A stretch of 64,000 nt of DNA from Taxillus chinensis (GCA_023512835.1 CM042088.1:4084078-4148077); one strand, 5' to 3'; counted from the first letter of the stretch, positions 34,441 through 46,280 are shown. The notes: generated by a model not told the origin, from the sequence alone. Numbers and translations: made by a program.

Positions 34441-36764
34441 GCTCGATTTTAAGTGTGGGGGAGGGGTTTTATTTTTCTTATGCTTTGTTTGTTTTTCCAT
34501 TGCCTTCCTTTTATAGCTTATTTCCCTTTATTGTTTGATTGCATGAATTGTGTGTTGCTATGGTTACATTTGATTTCCATTTCTTAAAAATTGCATGATG
34601 ATAACAATATTTACTTTAGTCCTTTATCTAGGCTCTTTCTTGTTTAGGATGAGATCACTATATGTCGAGCTATGACTCAGGTGTATGCTAGGTTTGTATG
34701 AATCAAGCTCTTGTTTTATTACTTGTGGAGTTTTGAGAAATAAGAGATACAATCTTGCATTCCATTATTTATTGAGTGATTATTCCCTTGGTTGATGAGC
34801 TTATAAAAAGTGTGAAAGATCTTGCATTATGGTGATTGGTCAGTGTGAGCTGGTTGGGCTATAGTTATAAGTCACTTTGATATGAATCTTGGTTGATGTT
34901 GTTTGTTTCCTTGTGTTGTATGTGTTTGGTTTGAAAACAAACAAGTAATTATGAGCTATTTTGTGATTTAGTGGTAAAAACAAAAACAAAAGAATGTGTG
35001 ATTCAGTGGTTGGAATTTTATGTTGGGCTAAAGTTATTCTGAATTCCTTTAAAAAGGAAAAAAAGAAAAAAAAAGAAAAAGAAAAGGGGAATGTGTTACA
35101 ATTTGTTCCCTATGAACTTTGTTATAATTCAGCCACATGCAAATGATCAACTTTGTTTGTAGAATATGAGTGTGTTGCATCTGTATTTAGAGCATCAGCT
35201 AAGAGTACACCTCTCGTTATGGTTTTATAGCAAAGGTCAATTGGGTTAGTAGTAAGAAATATTATATCACCATAATGAGGGACACTGATCACTTTTGTAC
35301 GATTTGAAAACCCATAGGGAACATGAGTGGGAGAGATATGAGACTCCACTTGAGTGAGCCAGCTTTGGCCCCATTGTGAGGACTCTTTCAAGTATTAAAT
35401 GAGAACTTTATGTATATAAGAGCTAAGCTACACTTTTGATTTTGGTTATGACACCATATAGTTGTTGGATTAAGTAGGAAAGAGGTTATATGATGTGATA
35501 CACTTTATATTGCTTAAATCATGTGTATTTTGATGGATATAGGTGATTTTATACCTTTAGCATGGAGTCTGCTATTTTGTTTCAATTTTCTTTTTCTACA
35601 CCCTTTTGTTTGATGGATTGCATTTGTTTTATTGGGGGATTTTGACATGTGGAATTTATGTATTATGTTTATGTATATATTGTCTCCCATTTTGTATCTC
35701 TTTTTATGCTTAAGTGTGTGTTTTTGGTATTATTTTAGGATATATTATGTTTGTGTAGTTTTGTGTGTCTTTTGTTTTGTTCTGTAGCTTTTTATAAGAA
35801 AAGGGAGCTAAGGAATTCAAAGCAAGGATGAGCATGATAGCCAAAGAGGTCAAGGAGCAAGTATGAAGCAATTCCAGCATGCACGTCTCATAGAAGGCCA
35901 TGCACGTGTCCAACCTTGTCACGTGCACTAGATACGTGCATGATCATACATGAAGCCAATGATATTTCAAGCAACTTTGGTTCTTGCACGTGTGAGAAAA
36001 TCAGATGCACGTGTCCACTATTGGTATATTTTATGATACATGCTCAAGAGGAATTGATGGAAATAATATTTGAAATAGCTTTTGTTCTTGCACGTGTCCA
36101 AAAATAAGTTTTTATCATCGTCAAATTCTTGGACACGTGCACCCTTATTCTGCTCCAAAATGACATTCTTTAGTTCAAGTATGAACTTATTTTTTTTATC
36201 AAGATTAGAAAGGGGATTACACTTGTAATGACAACATTAGGTTATTTTTAGTGGATAAGTATAAATAGAAGAGGAGGCAGGTGACTGATGGAGGCTGGAG
36301 AACTTGGAGAGAAATAACCCTAGCATAGAATTGAAGAACATTTGTCAAGATTTGAAGATGGTGGAACTCAATGATTTGTTTCTTCTTATTTTCCACCTAG
36401 TATGTTGGTTATGGTTTATGTAATTTTATATTTTATTATGTCTGGTTAAACTCTTCTTTTCAAGGGGAGAGATGTAACCCGTTTTAAACATGTTATAGTT
36501 TGATATTAAGTTGTGAATTTCTTGGATTTTGATTTTGATTAAAATACCATGCTTGGAATGTGGCCACAATTGTTGTGTCAATAAACATAAACTTTTTTTA
36601 CCATCAGAAACAAGTGATACCCAACCATAAAAAATATGGGGGATTATGGCCCCATCTGGACCCTCTAGCTCTGTTTCTAGTGGTTGGGTTAGAGTTAGAG
36701 CATGAAATAGTTAGTTAGTCTCTAATGGTTGTTTTACCTTTGGGTGGAATTATGATACTTGAGA
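34440..36764 (+). other. Athila-like 3' region and probable LTR part
   Basis: It is non-coding. Purine tracts lie at 34450-34470 and 35050-35092. 35880-36140 has at least seven CACGTG/CACGTC-type words. A TATA box (TATAAATAGAA) lies at 36260-36270, followed by about 500 bp to the solo LTR at 36770. This fits an Athila LTR with its promoter, but I could not find its ends. Confidence 0.5.
36260..36270 (+). promoter_or_regulatory. TATA box in Athila-like LTR region
   Basis: AAGTATAAATAGAAGAGGAGG is a strong plant TATA context, in plus orientation like the Athila ORFs. CACGTG words (possible bZIP/bHLH sites) lie 120-380 bases upstream. Confidence 0.55.
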
Positions 36765-36769
36765 GTATC

Positions 36770-38813
36770 TGTAAAGACTCGTATTTGGGTAGTCTTGAGA
36801 GATAGCCATTCTATGGGAATGCAACTATCTAGACGGTAGTGTAGCTGTCGACGTGAGCATTTTGACAGTATTTGGGCCCGATTCCGGGTCGGGGCCCCGA
36901 GTGGCCCGATTGTTAACTTTCTCGGGGTTTATTAGTTGACTTTGCATTTGAGTGGTCGTTTGAGTGTGATAATATCTGAATAGTATTGTGCTTATCATTT
37001 CGAGCGTTTTGATAGTAATTGGGCTCAATTTGGAGTTCGTAACCTCGGGAGGTCAATCATTGCTGGGAGGCCAATTATTAGCAGCAGTATAAATAATTAA
37101 GATAATTAAGAAACTGCCTTATCCCTTTATTTTGCTTGGTGCATGCGTGTTTGAGCAAGAGAGAGTGAGAGAGAGAGAGAAAGAGAAGGTGAAGAGCTTC
37201 CTTTGGTGATTTGGGGCAATTGGAGCTCGTGGATCGCACATAATCTTTCCAGGTAGGTGTCCTTGACCTTCTTATCTCGATCCTGTCTTTGGATATGTGA
37301 TACTGTGATCTGTGGTTATATAACTGTGTATTTCATGAGGGATGAGAAGTCAACCATGAAAATATAGATTTAGATCTAGATGGATATATGATTTGTGTGT
37401 CTTTCTGTTGTTACCGTGCGATTTAGAGTCGTTTAGGACGTGTTTTGAGGTAGATATTATAGTTTGTTGAGTAAAACGTGTGTTTCTGAGCGTCTGGGGG
37501 TCACTGGGTTGATTCCAGACGAAGAACAGGCCAAAAATGACGATGAACAGTACCCTGGGCATAGTCAGCAGCTTTGTAGTTAGTCCGGATCAGTAGTCCA
37601 GATCAGTTAGTCCGGATCAGTAGTCCGGATGTGGCAGCAACAGTGATCCGCAGCTTTAATTCCTAGCATCAATCCGTAGCAGTGTTCCGCAGCAATGCAA
37701 CTGCACTGCACTAGACTAGACCATTTACATTGTAACCATTAAGTCAAGTATTATACTTAAGTTACAATGTAAATAGTGAAATACCCCCCTTTCGGATTCA
37801 AAGAAAAATACTAGAAAATTAAATTCCCACTCCTTCAAAATGTGAAAATTGAGATTTAGTGTAAAATCTTGGAAAAATTCAGTTTTTCGTAGAGGTGAAT
37901 TTTTGGAAAGTGGGGTTAGACATCTCAGAAAAATCCCCAAAAATCAAATTATCTTAGTTATGATATGGAGATCCAATGCCGAGACTTTTTATTTCAAGAA
38001 AATAATTGTTATGAGTATCTCCTTCCTTGGTCAAGGAATGAGGATCGATTTGTGAAGATTAGCTTTAGTTATAAAGGGAGTATGAGGAACTTTAATGCCA
38101 TATTGGTGTTGGTATGTTGGTTTGAGGATTTGGGGCTTGGGCTCCATGACTTGTTGGTTCTCACCGTGATGCACAGGTTATGCTATGTGGTTGACTTGAC
38201 AGGCTAAGGCGTGGGTTGAGCTGTTGAGCTTGTGGAGCTAGGGCTGAGTGCCCTGAGCTGGGATCCCGTGGAGGATCGTGGACAAGCTATCCTGTGTGGA
38301 CAGGCTAGGTGCTGATGTTTGTTTGCAGGCTGAGTCCTGATGATTTGTGTATAATACACGGTGCACGAGTACACTGAGCATATAGTATAGACTTATATGT
38401 TTGCATGATGTGGAGTTTTGGGGTCATCTACTGAGCTTGTCCCTTACCCCTACTTGTTGTTTCCCTTTTTCAGGTGTGCCGGAGACTAGTGGAGGACTTT
38501 CTTTCAAGAGGATGTGCCCATTACTCTGATGTATGATACAGTATTGTATTCTGTATTGTTTTGTGTGATATCCCGGATATGAGTCCTTGGATAGTTGTAT
38601 TTGCATACTGTTTGTGATGTGATGTATGCATGATGATATATGGAAAAGTACAGGATTATCCTTGATGTATGACTATACAGGGTTGCATGATTGAGACAGC
38701 ACCCACAGTATAGTCTCTATTGGTGCTAGTCACCAACCCTTTGACCTTTCGGGTGCGGGCAAGGGGAAGTCATGTTCCTGGTTCCGGGTTCCCTGGAATT
38801 TGGGGGTGTGACA
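36770..38813 (+). repeat. Solo LTR of gypsy family G (2044 bp)
   Basis: It starts TGTAAAGACTCG and ends GGGGGTGTGACA, flanked by perfect 5-bp duplications GTATC (36765-36769 and 38814-38818). No internal sequence is left, so it arose by LTR-LTR recombination. A (GA)n tract lies at about 37165-37190. Bases 37560-37725 carry an AGTCCGGATCAG repeat block where the copy at the window start has TTCGAAGG repeats. The ORFs inside are chance. Confidence 0.92.
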
Positions 38814-38865
38814 GTATCTATCAAGCTTGCAGGGGTTATCAATTTGTTGTGTGATTTGTATATCA

Positions 38866-39539
38866 TGGAGTAAGGGTCCGAGCACTCCCTTGAGATAAAG
38901 TAAGGAACCTTTCGACTGAGTAAGACGATATTGCTCCAACTACTATCCTTATCATCTTAGCGCATTCAAACTCATCAGCTCGCTGTGTCCCGATGTAAGA
39001 AGAAATCCGTTGAAGACGTTTAAGGCATCTTACACGTGGATCACACGAATACATGGAGCGAACCTTAATGCATTTGGAACTATACAAAACGAAGTTAATT
39101 CATTTATACTTCCAATATCTTGAGCTCCACATTCGCTAGCATTAATACTGAGGACCTTTATGAGAAGATCATTAATGAAGCTCAGCAGCCAAGATTTCTG
39201 TTCCAAGAATGTTGTCTTAGGATGTCTATAAATATACTTGTAATATTTACTTCTACGCGCGTGCGTGAAATATACTTTGACTAGTGTGTGCATAATTGTA
39301 AAAGAGTGCTACTGTAAAAGAGAGATATTCTTCCAGTAGATTCAAGCTAGTGCAAACAACTTTATCTCCTATTCAATTTGTTGTAATTATCTTTTGATAA
39401 TAATACAAATTACTTCCATTATCAGACTGTCTTCCACATTGTTTTAACCTTTCAATCTGAATTAGTGCTATGCCAAAAGAATGAGAAAAGAGTTTTAAAA
39501 GAGCCTATTTACCCCCCTCTAGGCTTCCCGGGACCAACA
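38866..39539 (+). repeat. Element C family LTR, diverged fragment
   Basis: It aligns along its length with the reverse complement of the C LTR: TCCCGATGTAAGAAGAA, CTTACACGTGGATCA, CAATATCTTGAGCTCCACA, CTATAAATATAC and the end CCCCCCTCTAGGCTTCCCGGGACCAACA. It begins inside the repeat cassette, which is short here (GGAGTAAGGGTCCGAGC). No primer site follows, and copia D coding sequence abuts its end. Confidence 0.75.
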
Positions 39540-40060
39540 CAAATGTCATTTCCACAAGTGTGTGAGTGCCCCTCAGTAAAGAAGGAAGTAAACTTGTAAA
39601 AACCAACCATCAAGGCCAAGGCTGTGATGAAGAAAACTCCATATGTTTAGAAGTTTAGCAGAACCAGGTTTCAATGTCACTGCTACTACTGTGCGGTATG
39701 GGGTCATGTGGCCAGATTCTGTTAGTGGAGGTATCCAGTATAAGGATCCAAAACTGAAATGAAGACATTTCAACGGAACTTGTACAAGAATGAAAGAAAG
39801 AAACTAATCAGAAGTTTCTGCAACTACTGTCAAAAGCAAAGACATGATGATAAGTCATGCTAGCGGAAACCAAAGCCCATTTCCACGAATAATAAATTTG
39901 TTATTCTTGCAGATTTGAAGGTTTGTGATAAGTGTGGCAGTGAACATCATAGTGCAAGAAGTGTACTTATTCCTGAGTAGAATAGGAAGAAGAGCACTAT
40001 GAAGGATCAAGAAAGAAGGAAAGAATCAGTATCTCAAAAGTTACGTGTAAGGAAGGGAGT
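39540..40060 (+). pseudogene. Copia fragment D: gag zinc-finger region
   Basis: The plus strand matches the reverse complement of element B 10740-10930 and 12960-13185, uninterrupted here. It reads CHCYYCAVWGHVARFC, CNYCQKQRHDDKSC and CDKCGSEHHSA: three successive zinc-finger-like motifs of the gag-to-protease region. Short frames and stops show decay. This is the site into which element A is inserted. Confidence 0.7.
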
Positions 40061-40167
40061 TCCAATTGGTATTTTACAGATGTAGTTGGTATTTAGGATG
40101 GTATATTTGGCAGATGTAGTTGGTATTTAGAATCGGTTCAGGAGTCGGTTACGTGTAAGGAAGGGAG
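40041..40167. repeat. 20-bp direct repeats enclosing scrambled LTR A sequence
   Basis: The same 20 bases (GTTACGTGTAAGGAAGGGAG) occur at 40041-40060 and 40148-40167. Between them are two partial copies of the LTR A phrase CAGATGTAGTTGGTATTTAG (40079, 40113). Confidence 0.8.
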
Positions 40168-40173
40168 AACTAC

Positions 40174-40419
40174 TGATATTCCCAAGATCCAAGCTAAATC
40201 GAGTGGGTATATGGGCTTGTATACAGAGAGGGGGTGAATCTGTATACTTAAAACTATTTCCTTGTAGTTTTAAGAGTAGTGTAATACTCAAAGGTATTTT
40301 ACAGATGTAGTTGGTATTTAGGATGGTATATTAGTGTCTCATGCAATATCGATGGTGTATTTAGGATGGTGTATTAGTTGGTATTTAGGATGGTATATTA
40401 GTGTAATACTCAGAGGTAT

Positions 40420-40455
<36 letters not shown>

Positions 40456-41440
40456 ATACTTTATGTCTCTCTTATATTTCCGCTTGATACGTTTCTTATC
40501 TTCTGTGATATTCTGACGCTATGTTTAAACTAAGGCATATCCCATGCTTTTGTAGGTCGGCCTCGGTAAGAAACCCTTCTGCTAAGGTTAAGTATGTTTC
40601 ACCTTTTGATATTCAACGTTGAAACATGTTATGCTAGCCTCGGATGTCGTCCATGTGTTTCCCAGCACTTAGCATGCTCAGAGATGCCGCCCGAGTGATA
40701 ACTTACTTAAACGCAGTCTTCACTGTGTTTTGCATCTTCGACTAGCCACAGCTTCGTAGATATATATATAACTCATAGCTTCGCTGTTACTTCAAGCTAC
40801 CTCCAATTCTTTAGCTACGAATCTTCGAGTCTGAATCTTCGAACCTTGAGAATTGATCTTCCAATTCTTCTGCACTTTGGCTTCGAAGTTAGGTTAGAAC
40901 CAGTGCTCAACTGATATCTCACTCTATGAGCCTTTGAACTCTCTGAGTGTCCAGTTTCGCGTCAGTTACAACTGCACTCTTCCTTGGGTAATCATCTGTT
41001 CACCTCAAAGAATCTTTGACCCTGCGAGCTTCGACCTGCTAACTTCGACTCTGCAACACTACTACTCGATACCCGATGAGTCTTCGAGCCTGTGAGTCTT
41101 TGAGTCTCCGAGACGTTACTCTACACCTGTGGTCTTCGAATCTTTAACCCTGTGGATCTATGAGTCTACGATCTTGTGCACCTTCAGTGGTTAGCCTGAT
41201 TATCTTCGACCCGGCACCTTTGAGTTATCTGATCTTTGACCCAGTGATCTACGAGTCTTCAACCCAGATCTTTGACATTGATAAGTACATGGTTAGACTC
41301 CCTCTATGAGCTCACTCTAAGAGATCACTCTACGAAGTTATCTAACCCAGTACAGATATTCGACCCAGCATCTACCCGCTTCCGCATAAGGTTACATAAT
41401 GTTGACAACAATGACAATTAATAATATCACGGGAACAACA
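40174..41440 (-). repeat. Element A 3' LTR
   Basis: It runs from TGATATTCCC to GGGAACAACA. Compared with 60390-61983 it lacks about 350 bases after 40340, and that site is filled by shuffled copies of GGTATTTAGGATGGTATATT. A (GT)n run is at 40425-40452. 40800-41340 is rich in CTTCGAGTC/TTCGACC words. Confidence 0.9.
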
Positions 41441-41453
41441 ATCTCTCCCTTTG
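41441..41453 (-). promoter_or_regulatory. Polypurine tract of element A
   Basis: The sense strand reads AAAGGGAGAGAT directly before the 3' LTR start TGTTGTTCCC. Confidence 0.8.
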
Positions 41454-41639
41454 GAATTGTTGGCAACATATGTGAACATAGCCTTCGAACCTTTGTGGCT
41501 CTCCCCCTGCATACAGTACACTCTCTTCTCCCCCTTTGCCAACCAATTGCAAAGAAAGGAGGGGAACCCCCTGTAATACCATCAGGCATGAGGAGGGAGC
41601 TGCACAAACAATCCGCATCTGTGTTTATCAAACAATTTC

Positions 41640-42240
41640 ATAGATAGAGGTTTGGTGAGGATATTAGCAGTTTGTTCCTGCGTGGGAACATACACCAGTT
41701 GCACATTTCCCTCTTCCACTTGCTCTTTGATGTAGTGTTAGCGATAATCAATATGCTTGGTTTTCGAATGTTGAACCGGATTCCTACTGATGTTAATCGC
41801 ATTCTGATTATCACACCAAATATTAACAGGCAACTCCACTTCAACTCCCAAGTCTAATAGTTGTGTGTTTATCCATACCACTTGCGTACATGCAGCATGT
41901 GCAGCTACATATTCAGCTTCAGTTGTGCTGCAGGCCACACTGTTCTATTTATGGCTCAACCATACAACACACTTAGAGCCTAGATAAAAACTGCAGCCAC
42001 TGGTAGAGCGTCTGTCATCAATATTTCCAGCCCAGTCTGCATCAGTGTATGCATGTAGTTCAATGGAGTCCTTAGAGGGATACCACAACCCCATTTCAAG
42101 TGTACCTTGTAGGGATCTAAGGATCCGTTTGACTGCTAGCAAGTGAGACTCCTTAGGATCTACTTGATATCTACTTGTTTGACACACAGCTTACATCAGA
42201 TTAGGTCTAGAGGCTGTAATGTATAATAGGCTGCCAATCA
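41640..42240 (-). pseudogene. Copia RNase H (A)
   Basis: Minus-strand frames 41945-42187 and 41738-41938 give HLLAVKRILRSLQGT, AYTDADWAGNIDDRRSTSG, CSTTEAEYVAA, WCDNQNAI and KHIDYR. These are the RNase H catalytic D, E, D motifs in order. A stop after WLSHK (41945) and another near 41738 split it. The family, order and spacing are clear. Confidence 0.9.
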
Positions 42241-42459
42241 TGCCTCGAGACTCCTTCTGATCGACACTAGAGCCTTCCTGATCCTTGTGTAGTTTGTAGC
42301 CCATAGCCATTAGCGTTCCAACAGGCTTGCTATCTTCCATACTATACTTCTTTAGCAGTTCTTTGGCATACTTATGCTATGATATGAAAATCCCCCCAGA
42401 TGTTTGCTTTATCTGCAGGCCTAAGAAGTATGTCAGTTCTCCTATGAGAGACATTTCAA

Positions 42460-43139
42460 ATTCATCACCTCTTTTTTTTTTTTTTTTCAAATTCTTCATA
42501 CAACCCTGAGTGACTTCCTCCAAAGATAATGTCATCTACATAGACTATGGTAGCCAACTGACCTTTGTCTGAATTCAGAATATACAGATTATGATCTACA
42601 ATTCCTCTGTTGAAATTCATTCTCTTTAGATATCCATCTAGTCGGCTATACCATGCTCTAGGAGCTTGTTTCAGGTCATACAAGGCTTTCTTCAATCTAC
42701 ACACATATGTCTCCTCATCAGCGATCTGTACTCCATCTGGTTGCTCAATGTATACTTCTTCTTTTAGCAACCCATTCAAAAATGCAAACTTCGCATCCAT
42801 TTGATAAACCTTGAATCTTTTATGTGCTACTAATGCAAGAAACATCCTGATTTTTTCCAGCCTCGCCACTGGTGCCAAAGTTTCATCCATATCTATTCCC
42901 TCAATTTGAGAATATCCCTTGCATACCAGTCTAGCCTTGTTCCTAACAACCTTGCCATCCCCATTCAATTTATTCCTGAACACCCATTTTGTGCCGATGA
43001 CCTTCTTGTTCTTGGGTCGAGGAACCAACTCCCATGTCTCATTCTTTTCAATTTGATTCAGCTCCTCATTCATTTTTGTGATCCAAGCTTCATCCTCTAC
43101 TGCCTCTCCAACTGACTTTGGTTCAACTTGTGAAAGCAA
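42460..43139 (-). pseudogene. Copia reverse transcriptase (A)
   Basis: The longest intact coding stretch of element A, 224 codons from 43139: [45 protein letters not shown] (catalytic Asp), [16 protein letters not shown] and YVDDIIF (catalytic Asp pair at about 42530-42550). An inserted A16-containing block (42464-42487 on the plus strand, flanked by 7-bp repeats) changes the frame after the active site, and the ORF ends at 42465. Confidence 0.92.
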
Positions 43140-43602
43140 TGCAGTAACCCTTGTAAATTTTCGTCTGGTAGTTACACCTGCTTTCAGATCACCAAGGATC
43201 TGATCCTTGTCATGTACACTGGACCATGTCCTCCTAGTTTTCTTGTTTGAACCTTCTCCAGGATTGGACTCTCCCTTCTCTTCCTCATCAGACTTTTTTA
43301 AGTCTGTGTCCTCATTTTTCTTTTCTTTTTCATGCTTAGATTTTTTCTTCTTCCTGAGGTTCTTCTATTTCAAAGTTTGGACTCTTATATTCAGATACAT
43401 CCTTCTTCCAGTTCTCATTAACCTTAACTTCGCTTAAAGTTATGACTTTTCTGAGCCTTGGAAGAAATACTCTATATCCCTTTGTCTAATATAAGTATCT
43501 AATAAAAATTCCTTCCTCAGATCTGGCATGGAACTTTTCTCTTCCTTGTTTCTTTATTTTAACAAAACAAGGACTTCCAAATATCCTGAAGTACTTGGCT
43601 GT
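43140..43602 (-). pseudogene. Integrase C-terminal part and acidic linker (A), cut by CACTA
   Basis: The minus strand reads the Lys/Glu-rich linker between integrase and RT, with decayed frames. It joins across the CACTA element to 56086 onward, as shown by the uninterrupted paralogue in element B at about 9440-9500. Confidence 0.75.
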
Positions 43603-43605
43603 TGA
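43603..43605. repeat. CACTA target-site duplication TGA (left)
   Basis: TGA is repeated at 56083-56085. Element B has a single TGA at the homologous place (ATTGACTTCTTTCC, about 9472-9485). A 3-bp duplication is diagnostic for CACTA (En/Spm). Confidence 0.88.
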
Positions 43606-43800
43606 CACTACAAGAGAAACAAGATTTAACGACACATTTTTTTTAGGATTTTAGTGACACTTTTCAAAAGTGTCACCGAAAACACGTTAAGAAGACACTT
43701 TTTTAAAAATGTTGTTAAATATAAAAATATTAACGACACTTTTTAAAAGGTGTCGCCTGTTGTTTTAAATAACGACATTTTCACGTTAGTGTCGTCAAAT
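43606..43800. repeat. CACTA left terminal and subterminal repeats
   Basis: Terminal CACTACAAGAGAAACAAG, then repeated inverted motifs at 43629, 43652-43677, 43695, 43735-43758 and 43771-43798 of the type ACACTTTTYAAAAGTGTCR. In En/Spm the subterminal repeats bind the TNPA-type protein, so these are the probable transposase-binding sites. Confidence 0.85.
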
Positions 43801-43829
43801 CTCTGCTCCATATTTCGTTTTACACCAGA

Positions 43830-44870
43830 ACCCCTAAATTACGTGTATTCTATGGCGAAATAATTTCGGTGCACGGTTATCCTATAACAAAAACGCTCTG
43901 TGATTTTCGGGCGATTTTCGGGCGGTTGTGTGTTCCACGATCCCGGATCTGCTTCCCGCTCTCCCTTGCTGGTTAAATATTCTTCGGGTCAGTGGGGATA
44001 TCCTTCCATGCGTTCCGCGTTTGGCCGTCGCCCTAAACCCTACTTCGGGTGGGTTGGAGGCCGTCTCCCGCACAAGCCAACGCCGCACCATCTCTCTATG
44101 ATTCGGCGGGCCTGGACTTACCGGCGCTATGGAACGCGGTCTCGCCATAGCTGGTGGTGGATCATCCTTCCTTGGCTCTCTCGGCGTCCCGTTGCTGCTC
44201 CCTCGAGTTGTTGCGCCATTTTCGCCTCCGATCTCTGCCTTGGTCCGACTGGTTCGTGTCAGATCGTCATTCTTCCCGCGGGCCTCTCGTGCTCGGCTAT
44301 CTATTCCCCGGCGAATAGATCCCCTCCCCTCACGCTCTCTGGTCCGCCGACTCTTCGTGACTCCTGTGGTGGATCGTGGTGTTTGGCTCCTTGGTCTGGC
44401 TCGACCGGGCAACCCTGATGGCCGAACCCCTTCCCCCTGATCTTGCGCATGACCCAGGTATGATTTATACCGCTGCTCCATCGCTCAAGTTGTCTGATGC
44501 TTCTACTGGTTATGTGGTGCAGGTAATTCCTCCTCCTCAGTCCGTTGGTGTCCCAATGGCGGTTCTGGTCTCTCTAGCCCGCTCTATGGACAGTATACAA
44601 CAAGCTCTTTCGGCCGTTGTCCCCTTCATCCCACTAGCTTCAAAGTCGCCCTTGGTATACACCGCTTCTCTACAAGCACCTTTGGTCCCGCACGGTTTGT
44701 TAGCCAGAGGTGATGTTGGCGTTTCTCTAGTTCCTGATTGTTCTCTGGATGTAGCCAAACACCTATTTCTCCATGTAGCCAAACACCTAACACCTATTAT
44801 CACGCAACTAACTATTTCTCCATGTAGTCAAACACTTGTTTTTTGTTGCAATTGTTATTTAAACATTTAA
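43830..44870. other. GC-rich block in CACTA, possible captured 5' exon or promoter
   Basis: Markedly GC-rich between AT-rich flanks. Overlapping ORFs exist on both strands (plus 44129-44440 and 44376-44870; minus 43882-44481, Arg-rich). The plus ORF starting at the in-frame ATG 44418 reads MAEPLPPDLAHDPGMIY and then a hydrophobic Val/Pro/Ser-rich part. I do not recognise a family. 44750-44840 repeats GTAGCCAAACACCTA. It could be a captured gene start. Confidence 0.35.
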
Positions 44871-45099
44871 TCTCTAATTTTCATAGCCTATGTTTTACTA
44901 AGGAAACAAGTTGCCTGGAAATTCCATATCCGACCAGCAATTTGTAGGGTAGTTTTTGTTTTTTTAGTATTTGTTGGATATGTGTGGAGACGAATGTCTT
45001 CTAAAACCTCAAATTATACTAGCATTCACATATATGATAATCATCATCAATTTTCATTTCGTGTTTCTATTTATTTGTGCAGGTTTTCAAATTATACTT

Positions 45100-45257
45100 G
45101 CATTCATAAATGTCTCCTTCATGCAAGTTTTATAGTGCTATTTCACCTGGAGATCCCATAAATGTGGTTGGTGAATTTAATGAAGGGGGAAAGTGTCATG
45201 ATTGCAAAAATAATCTTCTAATAATTCATCCGGATGTTCTTGTCTCTAGCACCAGGG
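45100..45257 (+). pseudogene. Captured exon fragment, probable DNA2 helicase/nuclease
   Basis: The plus strand reads KFYSAISPGDPINVVGEF, then NNLLIIHPDVLVSSTRV, ending at a GT (CACCAGG|GTAACTTTT, about 45257) that looks like a 5' splice site. HPD-LVSGTRV preceded by a GD--NVVGEF strand resembles, from memory, the region just before the nuclease domain of eukaryotic DNA2 (human counterpart L-YPDMLISGTSI). DNA2 processes Okazaki fragments and resected ends. Only about 50 codons are present. 45475-45600 (VAQIKEFLRKNSW...) could be the next exon of this or another gene. Confidence 0.5.
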
Positions 45258-45922
45258 TAACTTTTATCTACTTGTGAATTAATTCTATTTATTTATAATC
45301 ATATATTCATGCCTTTTGAGGTTTGATTAAAGGTTTTGAGTTTGAGACACTGGTTATGATATTTTATGTTGAGTGTATTTATTTCCTTTACATCCAATTT
45401 GTTTTTATAATTCAAAGACTTTTTTAGGTTGTAGATATGTGTGCTTGGTCTACTCAAATTGTTTTAATTGTAGGTTGCACAAATTAAGGAATTCCTAAGA
45501 AAGAATTCTTGGAGTACACGTAAATTATGGTCCAAAAAAATGTTGAGAGCTTGTATGCTTATGGAGATGGGGATTTATAAATGCCAGTTTGTATATAATT
45601 GCCTCCTTCACTACTTGGTTGATTATTAAATACATACCAAATATTTTTGTTAAAACTTCTTATTTGCAGTCAATGAAACTGATATTTAAGGTGGTTTCTT
45701 GGTCTAGCCGTTAAAGGTTGAAGCTGAAAATTTATTGTACTGGATGGTATTTTTTTGCATTTTTGCAAGGCATTTCTAACCCATGATGAAATGTTATAAT
45801 GCCTATAAAACCTAATGATTTTAAGGTTTATGATAGTTGGGATAGCATGAATATATTTGGGCTTTGGTAGTTGCTATTACCATTTAAAGTTTCATTAGCT
45901 GATTTTGCTGAGGTTTGAAAAA
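45257..45922 (+). other. Intron-like captured sequence left of element F
   Basis: AT-rich DNA with a candidate 3' splice site TTGTAG|GTTGCACAAATT near 45474. It ends at the ACCTC duplication where element F inserted, and the same host sequence continues at 55167. No ORF is convincing. Confidence 0.4.
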
Positions 45923-45927
45923 ACCTC

Positions 45928-46280
45928 TGTCATCACTGATTTTCGTCCAGGTCATAACCGAATGATGAGATTGTACAGAGTCGCCACCAACTGTTTTTGG
46001 GGGTGTAGTTGGTCACCTAAAATGTGGGTGGTCTACATTACCAAAGATAAGGGTTCGGGGGTTGGTTACGTGTAGGGAAGGATTAGCACCCCTACAGCGC
46101 TCTTTCGGTACCTATAGGAGGAGGAGGTTTCTATTTGTTTTTCACTGTTTTGACTGAGTGAAGATACTATTGTTTTCCTAGAGTCTAAGTTTTTTATTTG
46201 GCTAAGTTGTTTATCAAAGTTATAATTAAAATTAATTTATCTTAAATTTCTAAAAGGGAATCCTAAAAGTTTTGTTTTGC

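Noticed and set aside
42457..42494. Retroposed fragment with poly(A) tail and target duplication
   Set aside because: The A/T run is at the wrong side for a tail in either orientation and the insert is only 24 bp.
43882..44481. Arg-rich 199-codon minus-strand ORF as a gene
   Set aside because: It lies in a GC-rich block with open frames on both strands, low complexity and no known motif.
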